Shown one piece after another: positions 35,881 to 49,312 of a DNA stretch of 64,000 nt. Position numbers and translations under genes: made by a program. How positions within the stretch are numbered: position 1 is the first letter of the stretch; every line of letters starts with the position of its first letter. Where the stretch lies: contig JAILWY010000014.1 of assembly GCA_022113835.1 (NCBI GenBank), positions 9,549,501-9,613,500 of the forward strand, in the 5' to 3' direction. The stretch is from Atopsyche davidsoni. Its lineage: Eukaryota; Arthropoda; Insecta; Trichoptera; Hydrobiosidae. A model generated the notes under the pieces. It had not been told where the DNA came from. It saw only the letters and a list, made by a program, of their open reading frames with translations, and did not search any database.

Positions 35881-38800
35881 GATTTGTGGTTATGAACTCA
35901 ATTGCTAAGCTACGAGCATTAAAATTATTAATTTTAAATAAAATTGTTATTGATATTTTTTTTTTTATTAATATATAAAAAAACGAAATAGCTATACGAT
36001 AAAAATGAACATAAACAGATCATTTGACAAAATAATTCCAAAGAACTATTTACCTTTATTTATCTGATAACCTTTAACTAGTAATGTAACCTTTAAGTAA
36101 TTTTTATTTCCTTTTCCAAACATACATAATACGAGATGGAATCTTTCAACTTCTACTGTTTTTAAAACAAATAATCAAATCAAAATTATGGATTTTAAAC
36201 TTGTTTTATTGTTTCTGAGTTGAGGTGATTTAATTTCAATTTCTTGAAAAATCATCCCTGATTTGTTTTATTTCGCATAAAATTGAATTTCAATAATTTT
36301 GTATTTCAGAAAAATTGATTGATAGATAATCAAAAGCGACAAAAAAAAATTCTCTTCTGAAACAAACATGTAACTTCATTTTCATCAGGAATCTACAAAT
36401 TTTGTCAATTTTTATCATTCGAGTTTTCAGGAATTGGATTCGCGGCACACTCCAACTCCGCGCAAACTTAATTACTCAAACAGAACCCAATTTCCAAACA
36501 AAACAAAAAAGAAAACAATTTAAGAGCTCAATATTCTATTTGAATTACCCGAAATAATTCGGGCTCCAGGCGAACCGGTTTTGTTTTTATTGACTCAACA
36601 AAACCAATCGGATCGAGACTCCATCGAATCTTTCAACTTTTATAACTGCGGACTTAGCCGAGCTTCTCGGCCGCCACCCTCCGTCCTACCCTCGCCTCCT
36701 CCGGTGGATCCGGAGGCTGCGAGCACAATATCCCCAGATGCTGTTGTTTTTTAGTCATCATTACGGACGAAGTTTTTAACTGGACGGAGTCTCCAGTTTT
36801 AGTTGGGCTCAGTGGCTAAACTTCGGAACTCATCTCACTGCTTCTTCTCGGGCAATTATCCACCCCGCGGCCTTTATCTTCCGGCGGACCTGGGCGGGGA
36901 TGACAAGCCCCGTTCGGGAGAAGAAGTGTTTCTTTTAATTTAATTCAGGCTTTTTATTGCATCTGACTTTGCCGGAGTGCGCGGAAAGAGAAGATATCAA
37001 TTTATACTTTGAAATTACTTTATAAGGCAAGCGGGACTTAATTTTAGTATCTGACCGTACTGATCTTGATTGATACTAAGCAACTCTAACAACTTAATTT
37101 ATTTTATCAAGACGTGTGACAGAAATTTTTCTCTTGTTTAAAAATATATTTTTGAAATCTCTTGAAAAGATTAAACTTATGCTGCAGAATATTCGTTTTG
37201 TAAAATGGGTTCATGTCTGTCGGTTAACTTCAAATACCAATTCAATTTTACTATTATTGTTGCCAACGCTTCAGGCAGGATTCTCTTTTTTTCATAATTT
37301 TCATTTATTATTTTCTATAAAAACAGATAAAATCGTTTTTTAAAAATCATTTTTAAATAACAGTTTTAATGTCTAAGAAAAAGCGTTTTTATTCGAGTTT
37401 TTTTATTAAGCTTATTTTCAAGAACAAGAACTTACTTTTACATTTACTCAAAACATTGACCACTGTATACTCTAAAATAATGTAATTATCTATGATAGTT
37501 TTATAATATTTAAAATTACTTTATATGTGTATTCCCAATAAAATGACTTTAATTTATAACTATTTAATTCAGTTTAAACAAACTTTTACACTTCCAATAT
37601 ATAAAGTAAATTTTCAAGTATAAATGCTTGAACTTTTAATTACACAGATATAAAACTGTTTATTCAAAATACTTGTTGTAGTCTTAAGTTAATCCTAATG
37701 TATTAACTGCGGATATTTAAGAAACGGAAACGTCCTTTACTCTACAAGACAAACCTGTGTACTTTATTCAGCACAAGCAAAGAGCTTCAGAAAGGGATGA
37801 AAGAGAAATTCACGATGAGCAAGTGAAATTTAGTGAAGAGTATAGCTGCTGTAAGAGCTTCTTACTTGTCATTTCGTATTTAATATCATGCATCGTTTTC
37901 ATAAGAGGATCGGTACTGTTATAGTAAGGTGTAAAGGGTCTCTTCATATTCATGATTATGACTTTGCTGTACATATATTCAGAGCATAGATTAAAATATA
38001 ATAATTAATATGTTATATTTTTTAATGTTATATTTTTCGTAAAATATTTTTAATACAAATGCAGTAATATTTTTTAAAGTAAATTAGAAGAAAAATTGGG
38101 TTCTATAAAAGTTCTAGTAAATTTTCCATTGGTAATTGTAATTAAAATCAGGAAACAAAATAAGTTGCACTATGTGAAAGGAAACTTTTCGCTTTCAGAA
38201 AAGGTTTTCGCTTTTAAGCTTTCCTTTGTAGGAGACTTCCCTATGCGCCTTTCAGCCAAAGCGGAGTAGACCAGGGGAAGGAAACTGGTCTCCTAAGAGA
38301 CTAGAAACTAAAGATTGCTTGTAGCACTGAACACAGAATTCCCTGGAAATACCCTGAGTTCATTTCAGTATTATATCCACGTCTTTAAAAATCTCTTAAC
38401 ATAAAATAATTTAGACAGATAAACATCAGATTATACAAACAGTTTTCATAGTAAAATTGTATTGTTTAACGTTAGCTTTTGTAATTGTACACATTAAGTA
38501 ACACAGAAAGCACAAGATCAGAGTCAGATCACTATATTACAAATAGACTAATTTGCTTAGTACAATTGTAGTTGTGTTCAAAATGGCTAAAAACTGTTTT
38601 AAATTAGAAATTTAAAATGTAGAGCACAGAGTAAGCCTTTGTTATCTGTCGTATCCATCTCCAGCAACATCTGCCGGTCATATAAATCCATCCCGCGATT
38701 CTTAGATAAGTCACGTAGCCGGGAATGGTGGCCGCAAACAGGTGCTGCGCTAGGCTACGTTTACTAAGACAAGATCGTTTGTTCAGTAAAAACATTAATT

Positions 38801-39530
38801 TATATGATTATAGTTCTTGTTTCTAACAATTCAAGAATAACAAAGACTTCCCTGGTTCGATACCCTTCGTGACTGATATTTATCTCACGCATATTATTTA
38901 ACATCGCATATATTTATACTCATTATTGCGTGGGTATATTTTTTGTTGGTTTACTTATAAATCGTATTTTATATAAGTGGTTTTCACACTTATTTTGCAT
39001 ATTTTCGGCTATAAAGCAAACAGATTTAGATAAGCTATCGTAGAGCAGTTATAGGTGTTGTTAAACCTTTATACGTGCTGTTTGAATTTTAAGCTAGAGT
39101 ATTAAGAGTAATCTCAAATTGACCCTTTAAAAATCCTTATTTTTTTAAAAGTCCCTAAATTTATTATTGAATCATTTATTTAAAAATATGTTTTTTTTTA
39201 ATATATGAAACTTTGCCACAAAGCCGTTGTTATTTGAGAAGTTTTTACTATAACTCATCTGTTTTTTTGACAAAAATATATATTTTTATGATATGGTAGC
39301 GTTTTTTTAATTTTGTATCTTGTTTATTTTTTTTTCACAAAAAAAGTTAACTGATGAACATCATACCGGCACAAAATATCTTCAATCAAATCCAAACAAA
39401 CGTGAGCTCTGATATGTTATTAAAAAAATCTGAGCGGTGATAAAACTGGTAATATTGACGTCAGAGTCATTGATATAACGGCGACTTTTAATGAGATCCA
39501 CTTCAATACAGAACTCTGAATAGTGTAGAT
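35881..39530. other. Intergenic with a large GC island
   Basis: No supported gene. The GC island at 36410-36960 is described separately. At 37721-37921 a frame without ATG stays open for 67 codons (see findings). The remaining sequence is AT-rich. Confidence 0.45.
36410..36960. other. Longest GC island of the window, candidate regulatory element
   Basis: About 550 bp of GC-richer, non-repetitive sequence (for example CGGCCGCCACCCTCCGTCCT and GGTGGATCCGGAGGCTGCGA). No protein frame of note crosses it. It lies 5.6 kb 3' of the BMP gene and 12 kb from the CUB gene. Plausible enhancer, promoter of an unannotated RNA, or conserved non-coding element; nothing decides between them. Confidence 0.35.
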
Positions 39531-39948
39531 CAGTGTATCTTAAACTCTTTTGGCCCACGGACCCCTTTTCATAGTTAAAACTTGCCCATGGACCCCTTTT
39601 CATAGTCAAAACTTGGCTACGGACCCTGGGTGAAAAACTACATAAATTAATATTATAGACTAGTTGGTGCAAGTATCGACTCTATTGCGTTCCTGTATTG
39701 ACCTACCTGACTCACCGCGATGCCTGTTATTACTTGTATTTTTATATTTTACTTGGGATTTTATTAGTTATTTATTTTAACTTCCATATTAATAAAAATG
39801 TGTCACAATTTTTTTATTTTAAATTAAACCTTGAGCGGACTCCCTGACGTAGTTCAGGGACCCCCAAATCGATTTTAATTTTCCAAGGACCCCCTGAATG
39901 ATCCCAGGGACCCCCTGGGGTCCGTAGGGACCACTTTGAGAAGCACTG
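39531..39948. mobile_element. hAT-type MITE with CAGTG termini
   Basis: The left end is CAGTGTATCTTAAACTC and the right end, reverse-complemented, is CAGTGCTTCTCAAAGTGG. Both continue to a shared ACGGACCCC. CAGTG-TTCTCAAA is a classic hAT terminus. Flanking 8-mers GTGTAGAT (39523-39530) and GTGAGGAT (39949-39956) match at 6 of 8 positions, as an eroded hAT target duplication. Subterminal repeats of GGACCCCTTTTCATAGT-AA occur at the left and GGGACCCCC motifs at the right. No transposase; 418 bp, so non-autonomous. Confidence 0.82.
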
Positions 39949-39956
39949 GTGAGGAT

Positions 39957-42900
39957 TCAATTGCTAAAACATGAAGTATTTGGTGAAATGATGATATAGT
40001 CTACTTAACATCTATCAAATCACAAAATAAAAAAAACCGCGCATATGACGAGACTATGGCGTTTAAGCAATGGTTTGCGTAGATCTACCATAACAAATGA
40101 TTCTGCATGATAACGCTTGTATAAATCTTACAAATGTGTAATAGCTAAGTACTAGTTTATAAACTCGTACCGATAATGTAGTATCGAAGATTTAATACAG
40201 GGTTTATTTTGCTTACAACCCGCAGTGAAATAGAAGCTATCACTCATCCCGTGACGCTAGACAGATATTCGTGAGTTCAAAAATAAACAATGTATTTCAG
40301 GAGGTACTCAGCTCGAGCCGTGCATACTCCGTGCCGCTCGCAGTTCGCTGATCCTCGACTATTGTGCCGCAAGCATTTACTTCTTTCGTGTTATGAATGG
40401 AATGTCACAAGCAGCTGATCGCACACAATTCCATTCGCATGCTTGTGTGGGCTTGCGCATATTTGGCACACCATGATTTATGGTGGGCGCTGTGAAGCGC
40501 TCACAACAGGCATTGAATTAAATATATAATTTTTTATTTTTTTCTTGGGTGATTTTGAGGTTGATTCAAGGTCGACGGATAACTCAAGTACCGACAAGAA
40601 TTTATCTTCTGAGAGTACGAATTTTCTTATTGAATTATTTCTACTGTGTTCCTTTTTTTACCATGATGACATTGATATATTTTTATATCGTTTACTAATA
40701 AACAAAATACTATAAATATTATTTTTTAAAATGTAATATAAAATATAAAAAAAGTGTAATATAAAAAAAGAAAATTTATAGTTTTCATATTACATGCGTA
40801 CGAATATTTTCCCCGCAACTATTTCAGGAAAAAAATTTTTTCCTAAAAAGTTTCCCCTTTCTCTGAAAACTCCGAGGTAATTTATGAAAAGTATTTTCAT
40901 TAAAGAGCAGTGACTTTCTTTCTTGTTTTCTCAAGTGCATGAACTGCTTTTATGTATTTCTTACATCCAACATTCCCAGACAAGAGGTTTTTAAAAACTT
41001 TAAAGAAATATTCAAAACAAAAATTAATATTCGCAAGTATACTTATAACATCAACTATCATTATTTTTATAAATATGTTCTATAAAAAATGTATTGACAA
41101 GCTTAAACTAATCAATTGGGAAGTCTGCAATATTTTAGCTGTTTCTATAAATGTAATCTTCCTAATTGACCTTAATTCTTCTCCAATCTTGTTTGTGTTT
41201 GTATCCACTTCACATTCTCGCAAACATATGAATTTGTAACTGAATGATTAACATTTTATAATCGTTTTTTCAATTAGGTAATTATTATTATTTAGAAAAC
41301 ACTGTTGCCAAAGCGACAATAGTAAAATAATATTAACGATTTAACAATAACTAATCGATAAGTGTCTGGTAAAAAATAAATGATATGTTTTTTTATAAAA
41401 TAGAAATAAATATTTTTTACCAACAAAATAAAAACAGATTTGCAATTGTATAAAACACTTAGTATTTACTTATAGGTCATTTAATTGCCTTAAATATATT
41501 CGATTACAGCAAGCAAAATTTTCTGAATGAGTGCATTTCTGAGGAACATACACAAAAATGCAAATGTTTTTTAGTCTTTAGATGTGAACTAGGTTATATC
41601 ACTAATATCAAAATTGATTTTAAAAAAATCTGAGGTTACTATAGTTAAATTATGATGTTTTATTTAAAAATCAATAGAGCTGCAGAAGTTGTCCGAGCTG
41701 CATTTAGTCGTTTTTATCAATAATATATTAGTTTAGATACACAAAAAAATGATATCGCGTGTCCCATCCATTTCACTTGTGTTTATTTTCATATGATATA
41801 AGAATATTTTCAAAACTTCAAGTACTTTGATATACTTCTTAACTTAATATAAAGGTCAACTTTTTACTAAAGAAATATACAAAAAAGTATATCCGATTGT
41901 AATCTTAGACTTCAAGACTTATTAAATTACGATTTTAAATTGTTTTTTCTCCAAAGTTTTTGGCATGGTGGATCGTAATCTGCTACCAAGTCAGTCTGTA
42001 GTTTAATTATTGCGTGCTTTGGAAAATATTTGTTCTTGAATTGGACTAAGTGGCGTGATTAACATGTGTTCTGGAAAAAATGAAGAACGGTGGTTTTTTT
42101 TGAACGCAGCCCTTTATTACACTCCCGCTGATAACAGGGTTGCCCCGGCCGGAGGGATGTGATATATTTACACATCCGGTGCCTACTTAAATTGCGGGGT
42201 TCTTGGATTGCAAACAATATTCGGAGAAATATCTCTTTAGATTGTATCGTTGCTGATTGTTACTGTTAGAGCTTAATAAAGGGGTACAATTTCAGTTCGA
42301 AAATATTGTAGCAGAAATGAAATATCCATTTTTATAAAGAATTCTAACCGCTGCAATTTTTTCTTATAACTTTTTAAAAGCATCAATTTTAAAAAAAAAC
42401 GACATGCAGTTATTATTTTGAAGTGTATTAAAATATATAAATATGTACCAGATACTGTTAATTACATAGATACTGTCAATTAACCTAACCTAACCTACTT
42501 TTCAGCACACATTATTTCTCTATCACTATGATTTATAAATCATTTTATCTCAAGATTTGTCTCGATCTTTTTAAGATTACAATAAAAAAAAACCGGAAAA
42601 AATTCGAAAACCATTGGAACATTCTGGAAAAAATTAAATGGTCTATATTAATAATATTAAGATTGGTTTTTCTTATATTATATATGTTACTTATTTATTT
42701 AAATCATACATAAAATAACCAAGGTCAAAATTTTGATGGCCAAGTCTAAAAAAATTCCATATTTTAAAACATATTTCTTTGTTATAAAATATCAATAAAA
42801 TCTTACTTACTGATCGGTAAAGCCTTATTAATTATGAATACTAATGATATAGGAAAAATAAATTTAAACGAAAGCACGACGATATGATTTATAAAGTCAT

Positions 42901-44360
42901 TTAACTGATACGATAAAATATAAATTATCATATATAAATACTTTATAATTGCAATTTTTTCTCTTAAAATAAATATACATACACCTATATAGTAAATTAT
43001 ATTTAAAATATAAATGTTTATAAATCTCTATATATGTATATAAAACTCAAAGTTAATGTTTGCATTCGATACTTGTTGACACTAAAGTCTTTAAAGTTTT
43101 TATTAAAATTAATACATAAAATAATAGATAAAAATTATGTTACCAACCCTTGAAAATTATATGCATTACCCTAATGGTAGTAAATGTCGTGACGTGTGTA
43201 GCTAGGGGTAGGGGTGGGCGAGCGTCCGGGTCTCCAAATAAAGGGGAACCCTTGATTGGAAAAGTTTGCCGTCATATCGGGCGGCGTAGTGGAAAAAGTT
43301 GACATGAAAGGAGTCTTGCTACGTCGCACGGATTACCCGGCTACGCACGTATTACTTGCTTTCATAAACTATGGATCTAACTTAAATTAACATAAAGCGA
43401 GCTTTGCCGGTTACTTGCATGTAAATTTTAGAAATATTAAACGAAAAGGCGTTATGTGATTTTATAGAAGTTGCAAGCGTTGGAGTGCTTAAGAGTAATG
43501 CAATTGGATTGTATGCTATGCAAAAGGTATAATTATTGATTCTTGGCACATTGTAAAGTTAGATGATGAAACGTAAGTAAGAAAATCACACGTTTTGGAG
43601 GAAATAACAAATAAAATATATATGAATAATGAAAAATCAAAATTGATTCTTCGTATTTTTTACAGTGGAATGGCACGAAAACGATATCGAGTATATATAT
43701 ATAATTTTTTAACGCAGTTATCTTCCGAAGCTAGAAGAAAATAATAATTTTTAACATTTTAAAATAAACCCTGAGGGTGATCAAAAACATATAAATAAAA
43801 AAATAATATCCGGTGGTTGGGTATTACGTAAAACATATGGTTTTCATTTCAACCCCGTTAGCGTACATCGCGGTTCGATAGGGTGTTTTTGTGGCAGTGA
43901 AACAGGCGAATGCTATACGTTATAAAGATATTATTACCACATCGCTAGTCAGCAAAGGGTAGGTTAGGATACGTTTGAATATCGCGGGGTGGGTGCCTGT
44001 GTGGGTTACGGTTATCTTGCAATCTAAAATATTTTACAGCCTGTGCGTGAAAAGTACAATAAAATATATTGATGTTTGCTTTTTAGATCGTTTGGTTCGA
44101 ATGAATGGCGATTATTTTACTCAATTTTTCTATACTCGATTAAATATAAACTATATCGACAATACGCTGAAATATTATTCTTGGGAGAAACATATAAAAA
44201 CCAAGCATAATTTTATGATTTTTTGCGTTGTAGCCAAAACTTGTTAAATTAAAATCAGAGAAATTCTGAATATCCAGTTAGCTAGTCATGTTGTCGCGTC
44301 AATGACACCAAGAAGCCAGTTAATTGTCTTGTGCATTATTTTGCTTATAGTAGAAGAACC
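39957..44360. other. Intergenic, no gene seen
   Basis: AT-rich with GC patches at about 40220-40480, 42110-42200 and 43170-43370. At 42155-42177 there is a 7-bp hairpin GGATGTG/CACATCC. At 42482-42498 TAACCTAACCTAACCTA is a short telomere-like insect repeat. Frames of 61-95 codons are Ile/Lys/Phe-rich and not convincing. Confidence 0.45.
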
Positions 44361-44405
44361 AATGACAATGTCAATGACAATGTCAATGGCAATGACAATG
44401 TCAAA
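44361..44405 (+). repeat. Imperfect hexamer array AATGAC/AATGTC
   Basis: Seven to eight consecutive hexamers of the type AATGAC, AATGTC and AATGGC. Confidence 0.85.
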
Positions 44406-46994
44406 TTTTATTGCGAAATGAGATTTTTTTTGTTGCTGGAACAAATAAGTGCCTGAGTATTTTACAAATGATAAGAATAAGCTGAGGCTTATTTTTGCTT
44501 GTTACCAAAATCTATCCCCTATACAGCCTTTATTCTCTATGAATCTACAATAAATGCTTTAATAATCACAGAAGAATATATAAGCTCGAATTCAAGGTGT
44601 ACAGAATCCAATTATGTTTGTTTTTAATTACTCCCCAAGCAAACACGCCGACTCGAACAGTGATCCGAAAGTTCAACAATGTTCTGAAATTAAGACTCTT
44701 ATAAATTATAAAAGAAAAATGAAGCTATTAAAATATCCCATCTCTCATCACATTAATTATGCTGTTAGTTTCTGCTGGTAATTAAAAGAGGAGAAGTAAT
44801 TTTTAATTCTGTTTTTTTTTCTACTGAAATTCCTTCGCTGCTGCAAAGTGAGCGCGGAAAATATTTCTTATTGCATTTTAGATGAATATTTTTCGGTAAA
44901 CATTACACCCGGGGGTCGTTCATATGAGACGGAAAATAAAGTGCGCTCGAATTATACACCCGAGGGATGAAATTAATATGCACGGTAAAAGTTGAAGCTT
45001 TTAAAAAGGGAGAAAAAAATAGAAACTTATAAAATATTTTCTCTTTGTAAGCTAGATCGATCAATACTGCTGTATAAAACTGTTCTATTAATATAGGTTT
45101 TATTACTCGTTGTTTCATATTTGTAACTTATGGTATCAGTTTGAAATTAGTATGAATTTTCTTTGTATATAAGTGCGAGACAATAGTTATAAAAAAAACT
45201 GCATCAAATTGCTGGTGTGGATCTTCATAAACATGTGAAAATTTGATAATTTACGTTGTTGCTGAAATTTGAATTGTATTTTGCATTAACCATTTTTACA
45301 GTCTCCCAAATGAAAAAACATACTTAAAAATCATTGAATAAATTTAACCGTATGCTTATAAGATAATAATAAACATAGAGTAAATGTTATTCGACGGTAA
45401 AACAAAAAAAATATCTATTTATTAAAGTAATGTAAAATAGAAAAAAAATCAAACCAAACGAATTGCTGTGTTTTTTAATATACACTGTTACAAATATTTT
45501 TATGAGAATTGTACAAAAGATATAAAACGTCTGAAAATCTGAAAAAAGTATAAGAACTTTTGAGTTTTCTTTCAAAGCAGGAATACCTTCAACAACAATA
45601 ACTTTTATCTCAAGAAGTCAATATTCAGATTTAATCTCTCCAATATCTAGAAAAAATACTGTCCACGCTTTCGTGAGTCCTTTCATCTCACTCGCCCCGA
45701 GTGCCTCGCTGCCTGCAATCGGTAGGGTGACTGCTTTTAATCCCTAAGAAAATAATTTTCCGGCAAATATTTAACAATTTTTTAAACCTCTTTTTTGAAA
45801 CAAAAGTCATATTGTCCGGCTATTTTATTTCTACCATGGGTCTTACTTGGTAACAAAAATTAATTCAGTTAATTGTTATTAAACTCAATGGATATACATG
45901 AGATTTGTGTAACCTAAATCTTTAAATCTTTTTACTTAATACATCTAATTTTAGATTTTCTTTAAGAAAACACACTTCTATATAAATTAACATTTTATGT
46001 AATAACTGAATGATCAAACGTGTTTTTGCTGATATAAAATATTTAAAAAGACAGTAAGTCTCTAAAACCAACGGACTTCTGAGCTTAACTAGTTTGTGAT
46101 CGAAATTTGTAATTAAATTTTACTTCACGTTTTTAATTATGTGATTTATAGACTTTATAATCAAATTTTTAAAATCATCAATAATGAGCTGTTCTTTTTT
46201 ATATTTATATAAATTACTGTTGGGTAACGAAATGAATAAATGAATAATTAAAATAATATGAAAGGTATACTTCAATAGCTGAGAATTCTCATAATTAGCA
46301 AATGAACATAACCTACTAACAAAAACCATAATTTACTAAGGTTATAAAGCACACTTTATTAATATTAGAATGAACACATCGCAATGTCGACATAAATCAT
46401 GGGGCTTCTATGCATCAAGTTGCCGTGAATAATTCAGGCGGGCGCTCGTTGTTTGCGGGCGGGGGTTGCTTCCCTGAGGGTGGTTCCATATTATTAGGAC
46501 GTTGATGTAAGGGGGTGGCAGCGAGGGAGGGGCGGAGAGGGAGGGAGGCACCAGACAAACGGTTCAGTAATGATGCAGTCGCGAGCGCATACGAGGGAAG
46601 ATAATGTTATTGGTTTCGCGTTATAATTTTATTCAATTTGTGTATTCAGACTTTTTTCAATTAATTTTTTTTTTTATATAAGGATTTTCATTCACGATAA
46701 AATCATTTGTTTGTTATTCGGTGAAATATTCGTTTACTAAATTAAAATTTATGGTTGAAACACTAGCACCTGTATATGTAGATTTTGTCTTTTATTTAGA
46801 ATATATTAAAAACGATTCTTAAAGCAAACTGAAAATTGGTGATTTTTATAATTGATCCAGTAATTTTTATTGAATATAACGAGTTTATAATGTAAACTAG
46901 ATACGTTTTTATAATTAACGATTTTTGAGTCACATGTGAAGATACTGTCCGTCTGAATGTTTTAATGTATGTGAAACTTGTTTCAACGTTTATT
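44406..46994. other. Intergenic with a G-rich tract
   Basis: No gene. At 46430-46565 the plus strand is G-rich. The segment 46511-46548 contains four or more G-runs of at least 3 (GAGGGAGGGGCGGAGAGGGA then GGGAGG), enough for a G-quadruplex. Confidence 0.4.
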
Positions 46995-47625
46995 CATTTC
47001 CATTGTCTTCTTTTTCGTTGCTTCTCCTTATAGGAGGTTGGTGACCATTTCCTTGAACTTGTCTCTATATTGGGCTAGTCTCACCAGTCCGGCTACATTT
47101 CCGAGCTGAACTTCCTTCTTTCAATGCCCCCCTTTTCTTGGACAATCAGCTAAATGATGCCATACTTATTGTTGCAAAAAATGTGACCAAAATAGGAGAC
47201 CTTTCGCTTCTTTACCAACGTCAAGAGTTCTGAGCGTATTCTGTGCAAGACTCTTTCGTTTATTACGCGGTCAACCCATGCTATCTTAAGGATTCTTCTA
47301 TTCAGCTACTTTTCAAACGTAAGTTATCCAGGCTTCAACTCCATAAAGAAGAACTGAAACGTCATAACACTTAATGAATTTCCATCGAGATTTCAGGGTT
47401 TTGTCTCTTGAGCATAAAACATTCCTCAAAATATTGAATGTACTGCGTGCTGTCTCAATCCTAACTTTGATTTCCTGTTCAGGATCTCAGTTCTTATTCA
47501 ACTAGCTGCCCAAATACTTGAAAATTTTTACTCTCTCCACTACTTTGTTGTCGATATAGATTTTGAAGTTGATCAACTCTCTGCTGACAACGATTGTTTT
47601 CGTTTTTTCGATTGTCTACTACAAC
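46995..47625 (-). mobile_element. LINE retrotransposon relic, 3' part of reverse transcriptase
   Basis: On the minus strand one frame reads, with interruptions, KTKTIVVSRELINFKIYIDN, KVVERVKIFKYLGS-stop, EIKVRIETARSTFNILRNVL, FIKCYDVSVLLYGVEAW and, after frameshifts, FKEMVTNLL-stop. FKYLGS, the R-I--A---F--L block and LLYG-E-W are hallmarks of the C-terminal thumb/connection region of insect LINE reverse transcriptases. At least three stops and several frameshifts show it is dead. The 5' part (endonuclease, RT catalytic FADD) is absent. The same family left a shorter piece at 2826-2900. Confidence 0.8.
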
Positions 47626-47689
47626 AGAAATTATTGAGCTACTATCTACTATATACACGACTGAGCGTGTACTCATTTTAGTTGTCTAT

Positions 47690-47880
47690 AATAAGGGCGG
47701 TTATTGATTCACCTGCGACGCAACTGTTGAAGTGAACTTTACATTTGCGGCCCCTCCTCACGTAGCAGCCGCAGACGGTCGATGTCAGCAGCTCATTACT
47801 GATCCGGCCCTCCATTCTTCTGTCTTCCTGCAGTACGTCGAGAGCAGTGCGGCCCTTATCACGAGCTCGGGGGAACTTTA
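47690..47880. other. GC-rich non-coding island next to the LINE relic
   Basis: GC-rich segment (CAGCCGCAGACGGTCGATGT and similar) directly upstream, in element orientation, of the LINE relic. It might be an eroded earlier part of that element or an independent regulatory island. No coding motif recognised. Confidence 0.3.
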
Positions 47881-49312
47881 AGTTTCTAACAAATTAATAA
47901 TTAATTTGATATATGATTCACTCCAGCCACGATTCTGATAAGCCCTTTCACTTAATTTTTATTTTCAATTCTAAAATCATCATATCTCTCTTTTACAATT
48001 TAACAAAAATTATTTATATATATATATATATATTCAAAGATTCTCTTAGGTTCAATTAAATATATTTTAAATAATTTAATTTTACATATCCCTATTTATT
48101 AACCAAACGATATAAGTGCAACCGCACAAAATCTTTTTCAATTTGATGTTTTTAATTTGTACTAAGAATAAAAACACGTTTTGATTTATAATATTCATGT
48201 ATTTTCATCAAATAACATAAGAAACAGACAATATCCTTCACCAAGGGTTATAATTTAAATCTATGATACAAATAATAATGATGTTATTTCAATCACTCAA
48301 TTAATTTAACAAATATGTATTTAAGATAATAGTTTGAAAATAAACCAGAAAATATATTTATTTACACAAGAAAATTTGACAAATTTCTGCTTAACCATGC
48401 AGTATTTTTGTCTCCAAAACTCATATAAAAAACGAAGTTTAAGTTAATCTAATCTATGTTATTTTACTCGATTCTAGTATCGAATATGAAAAATGTTATC
48501 AATAGTGTCTAGGGTAATTTTAATATTTCATTATACACAGGATTAAACTTAATAATATGATTGTATATTTATTCGTACGTAATATTTACAAAAAATGACG
48601 TATTAATATTTCATTAAATAATCAGCACAAAATATTCAATATTTCTAAATAATTAGAAATAAATATCGTAATATTTTTTATCAATGTTCGTAGATAAATA
48701 ATTCTTGTGCTAAATAATCGTGTCAAATATAACTTTTATTGTAAGTGGTTATAGATAATAATCATTCTTATTATAATTTCAAAATATTTATTATCTATTC
48801 ACAACATTGTTTTACTTATAAATTATAACTAAAATAATTTACAATGTCAATGAATATAACCTTAAAACTACGACGTAAACAATAAGTGTATCGAATGAAG
48901 CAGATATCTGTTAAATCATTCAAACAGTTGAAACAATAAAAAATATTTTTTTTATTTAGTTTTACATACAAAGCCCAAAGTTCGTTATTATTATTTATGT
49001 AACCTTATCGTACACTGCGAATTCGAATCACCCATTTGGAATCCATGTTAGTGTTACACTCTCGTTATCAATTATACAAAAACCGTTACAACGTATCGCA
49101 AGAGTCACTTATAGTATTATTGATCAAAAATGATTATTCATTTCATATAAAAAATTCAGTCGATTTCGTACAACAGCCATACGGGTGAAAACCACGTCAA
49201 AACCACGATCAAAACATAACAGAAATCATATTCGACAGAACAACACATTTGTAAAGACACATTGACTAAGTATGACGCGCTAGACCGTGGTCTCCACCAG
49301 CTCCAGTTCCTG
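47881..49312 (-). other. AT-rich region, probable 3' UTR of the CUB-LDLa gene
   Basis: Follows the stop codon of the minus-strand gene. Very AT-rich with a (TA)n tract at about 48015-48032. The first AATAAA on the minus strand is at 48951-48956, so roughly 48930-49312 is the minimal 3' UTR. Confidence 0.4.
48951..48956 (-). terminator. Candidate polyadenylation signal of the CUB-LDLa gene
   Basis: TTTATT on the plus strand, i.e. AATAAA on the coding strand, about 360 nt after the stop. It is the first consensus signal; more lie further on. Confidence 0.4.

Noticed and set aside
42482..42498. Telomere-like CCTAA repeats
   Set aside because: Only three units; such short runs are common inside insect chromosomes and do not indicate a telomere.
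48614..48718. Inverted repeat around AGCACAA / TTGTGCT in the 3' flank of the CUB gene
   Set aside because: Only 7 bp match exactly, the rest is AT-rich, and no target duplication is seen; not enough for a MITE call.
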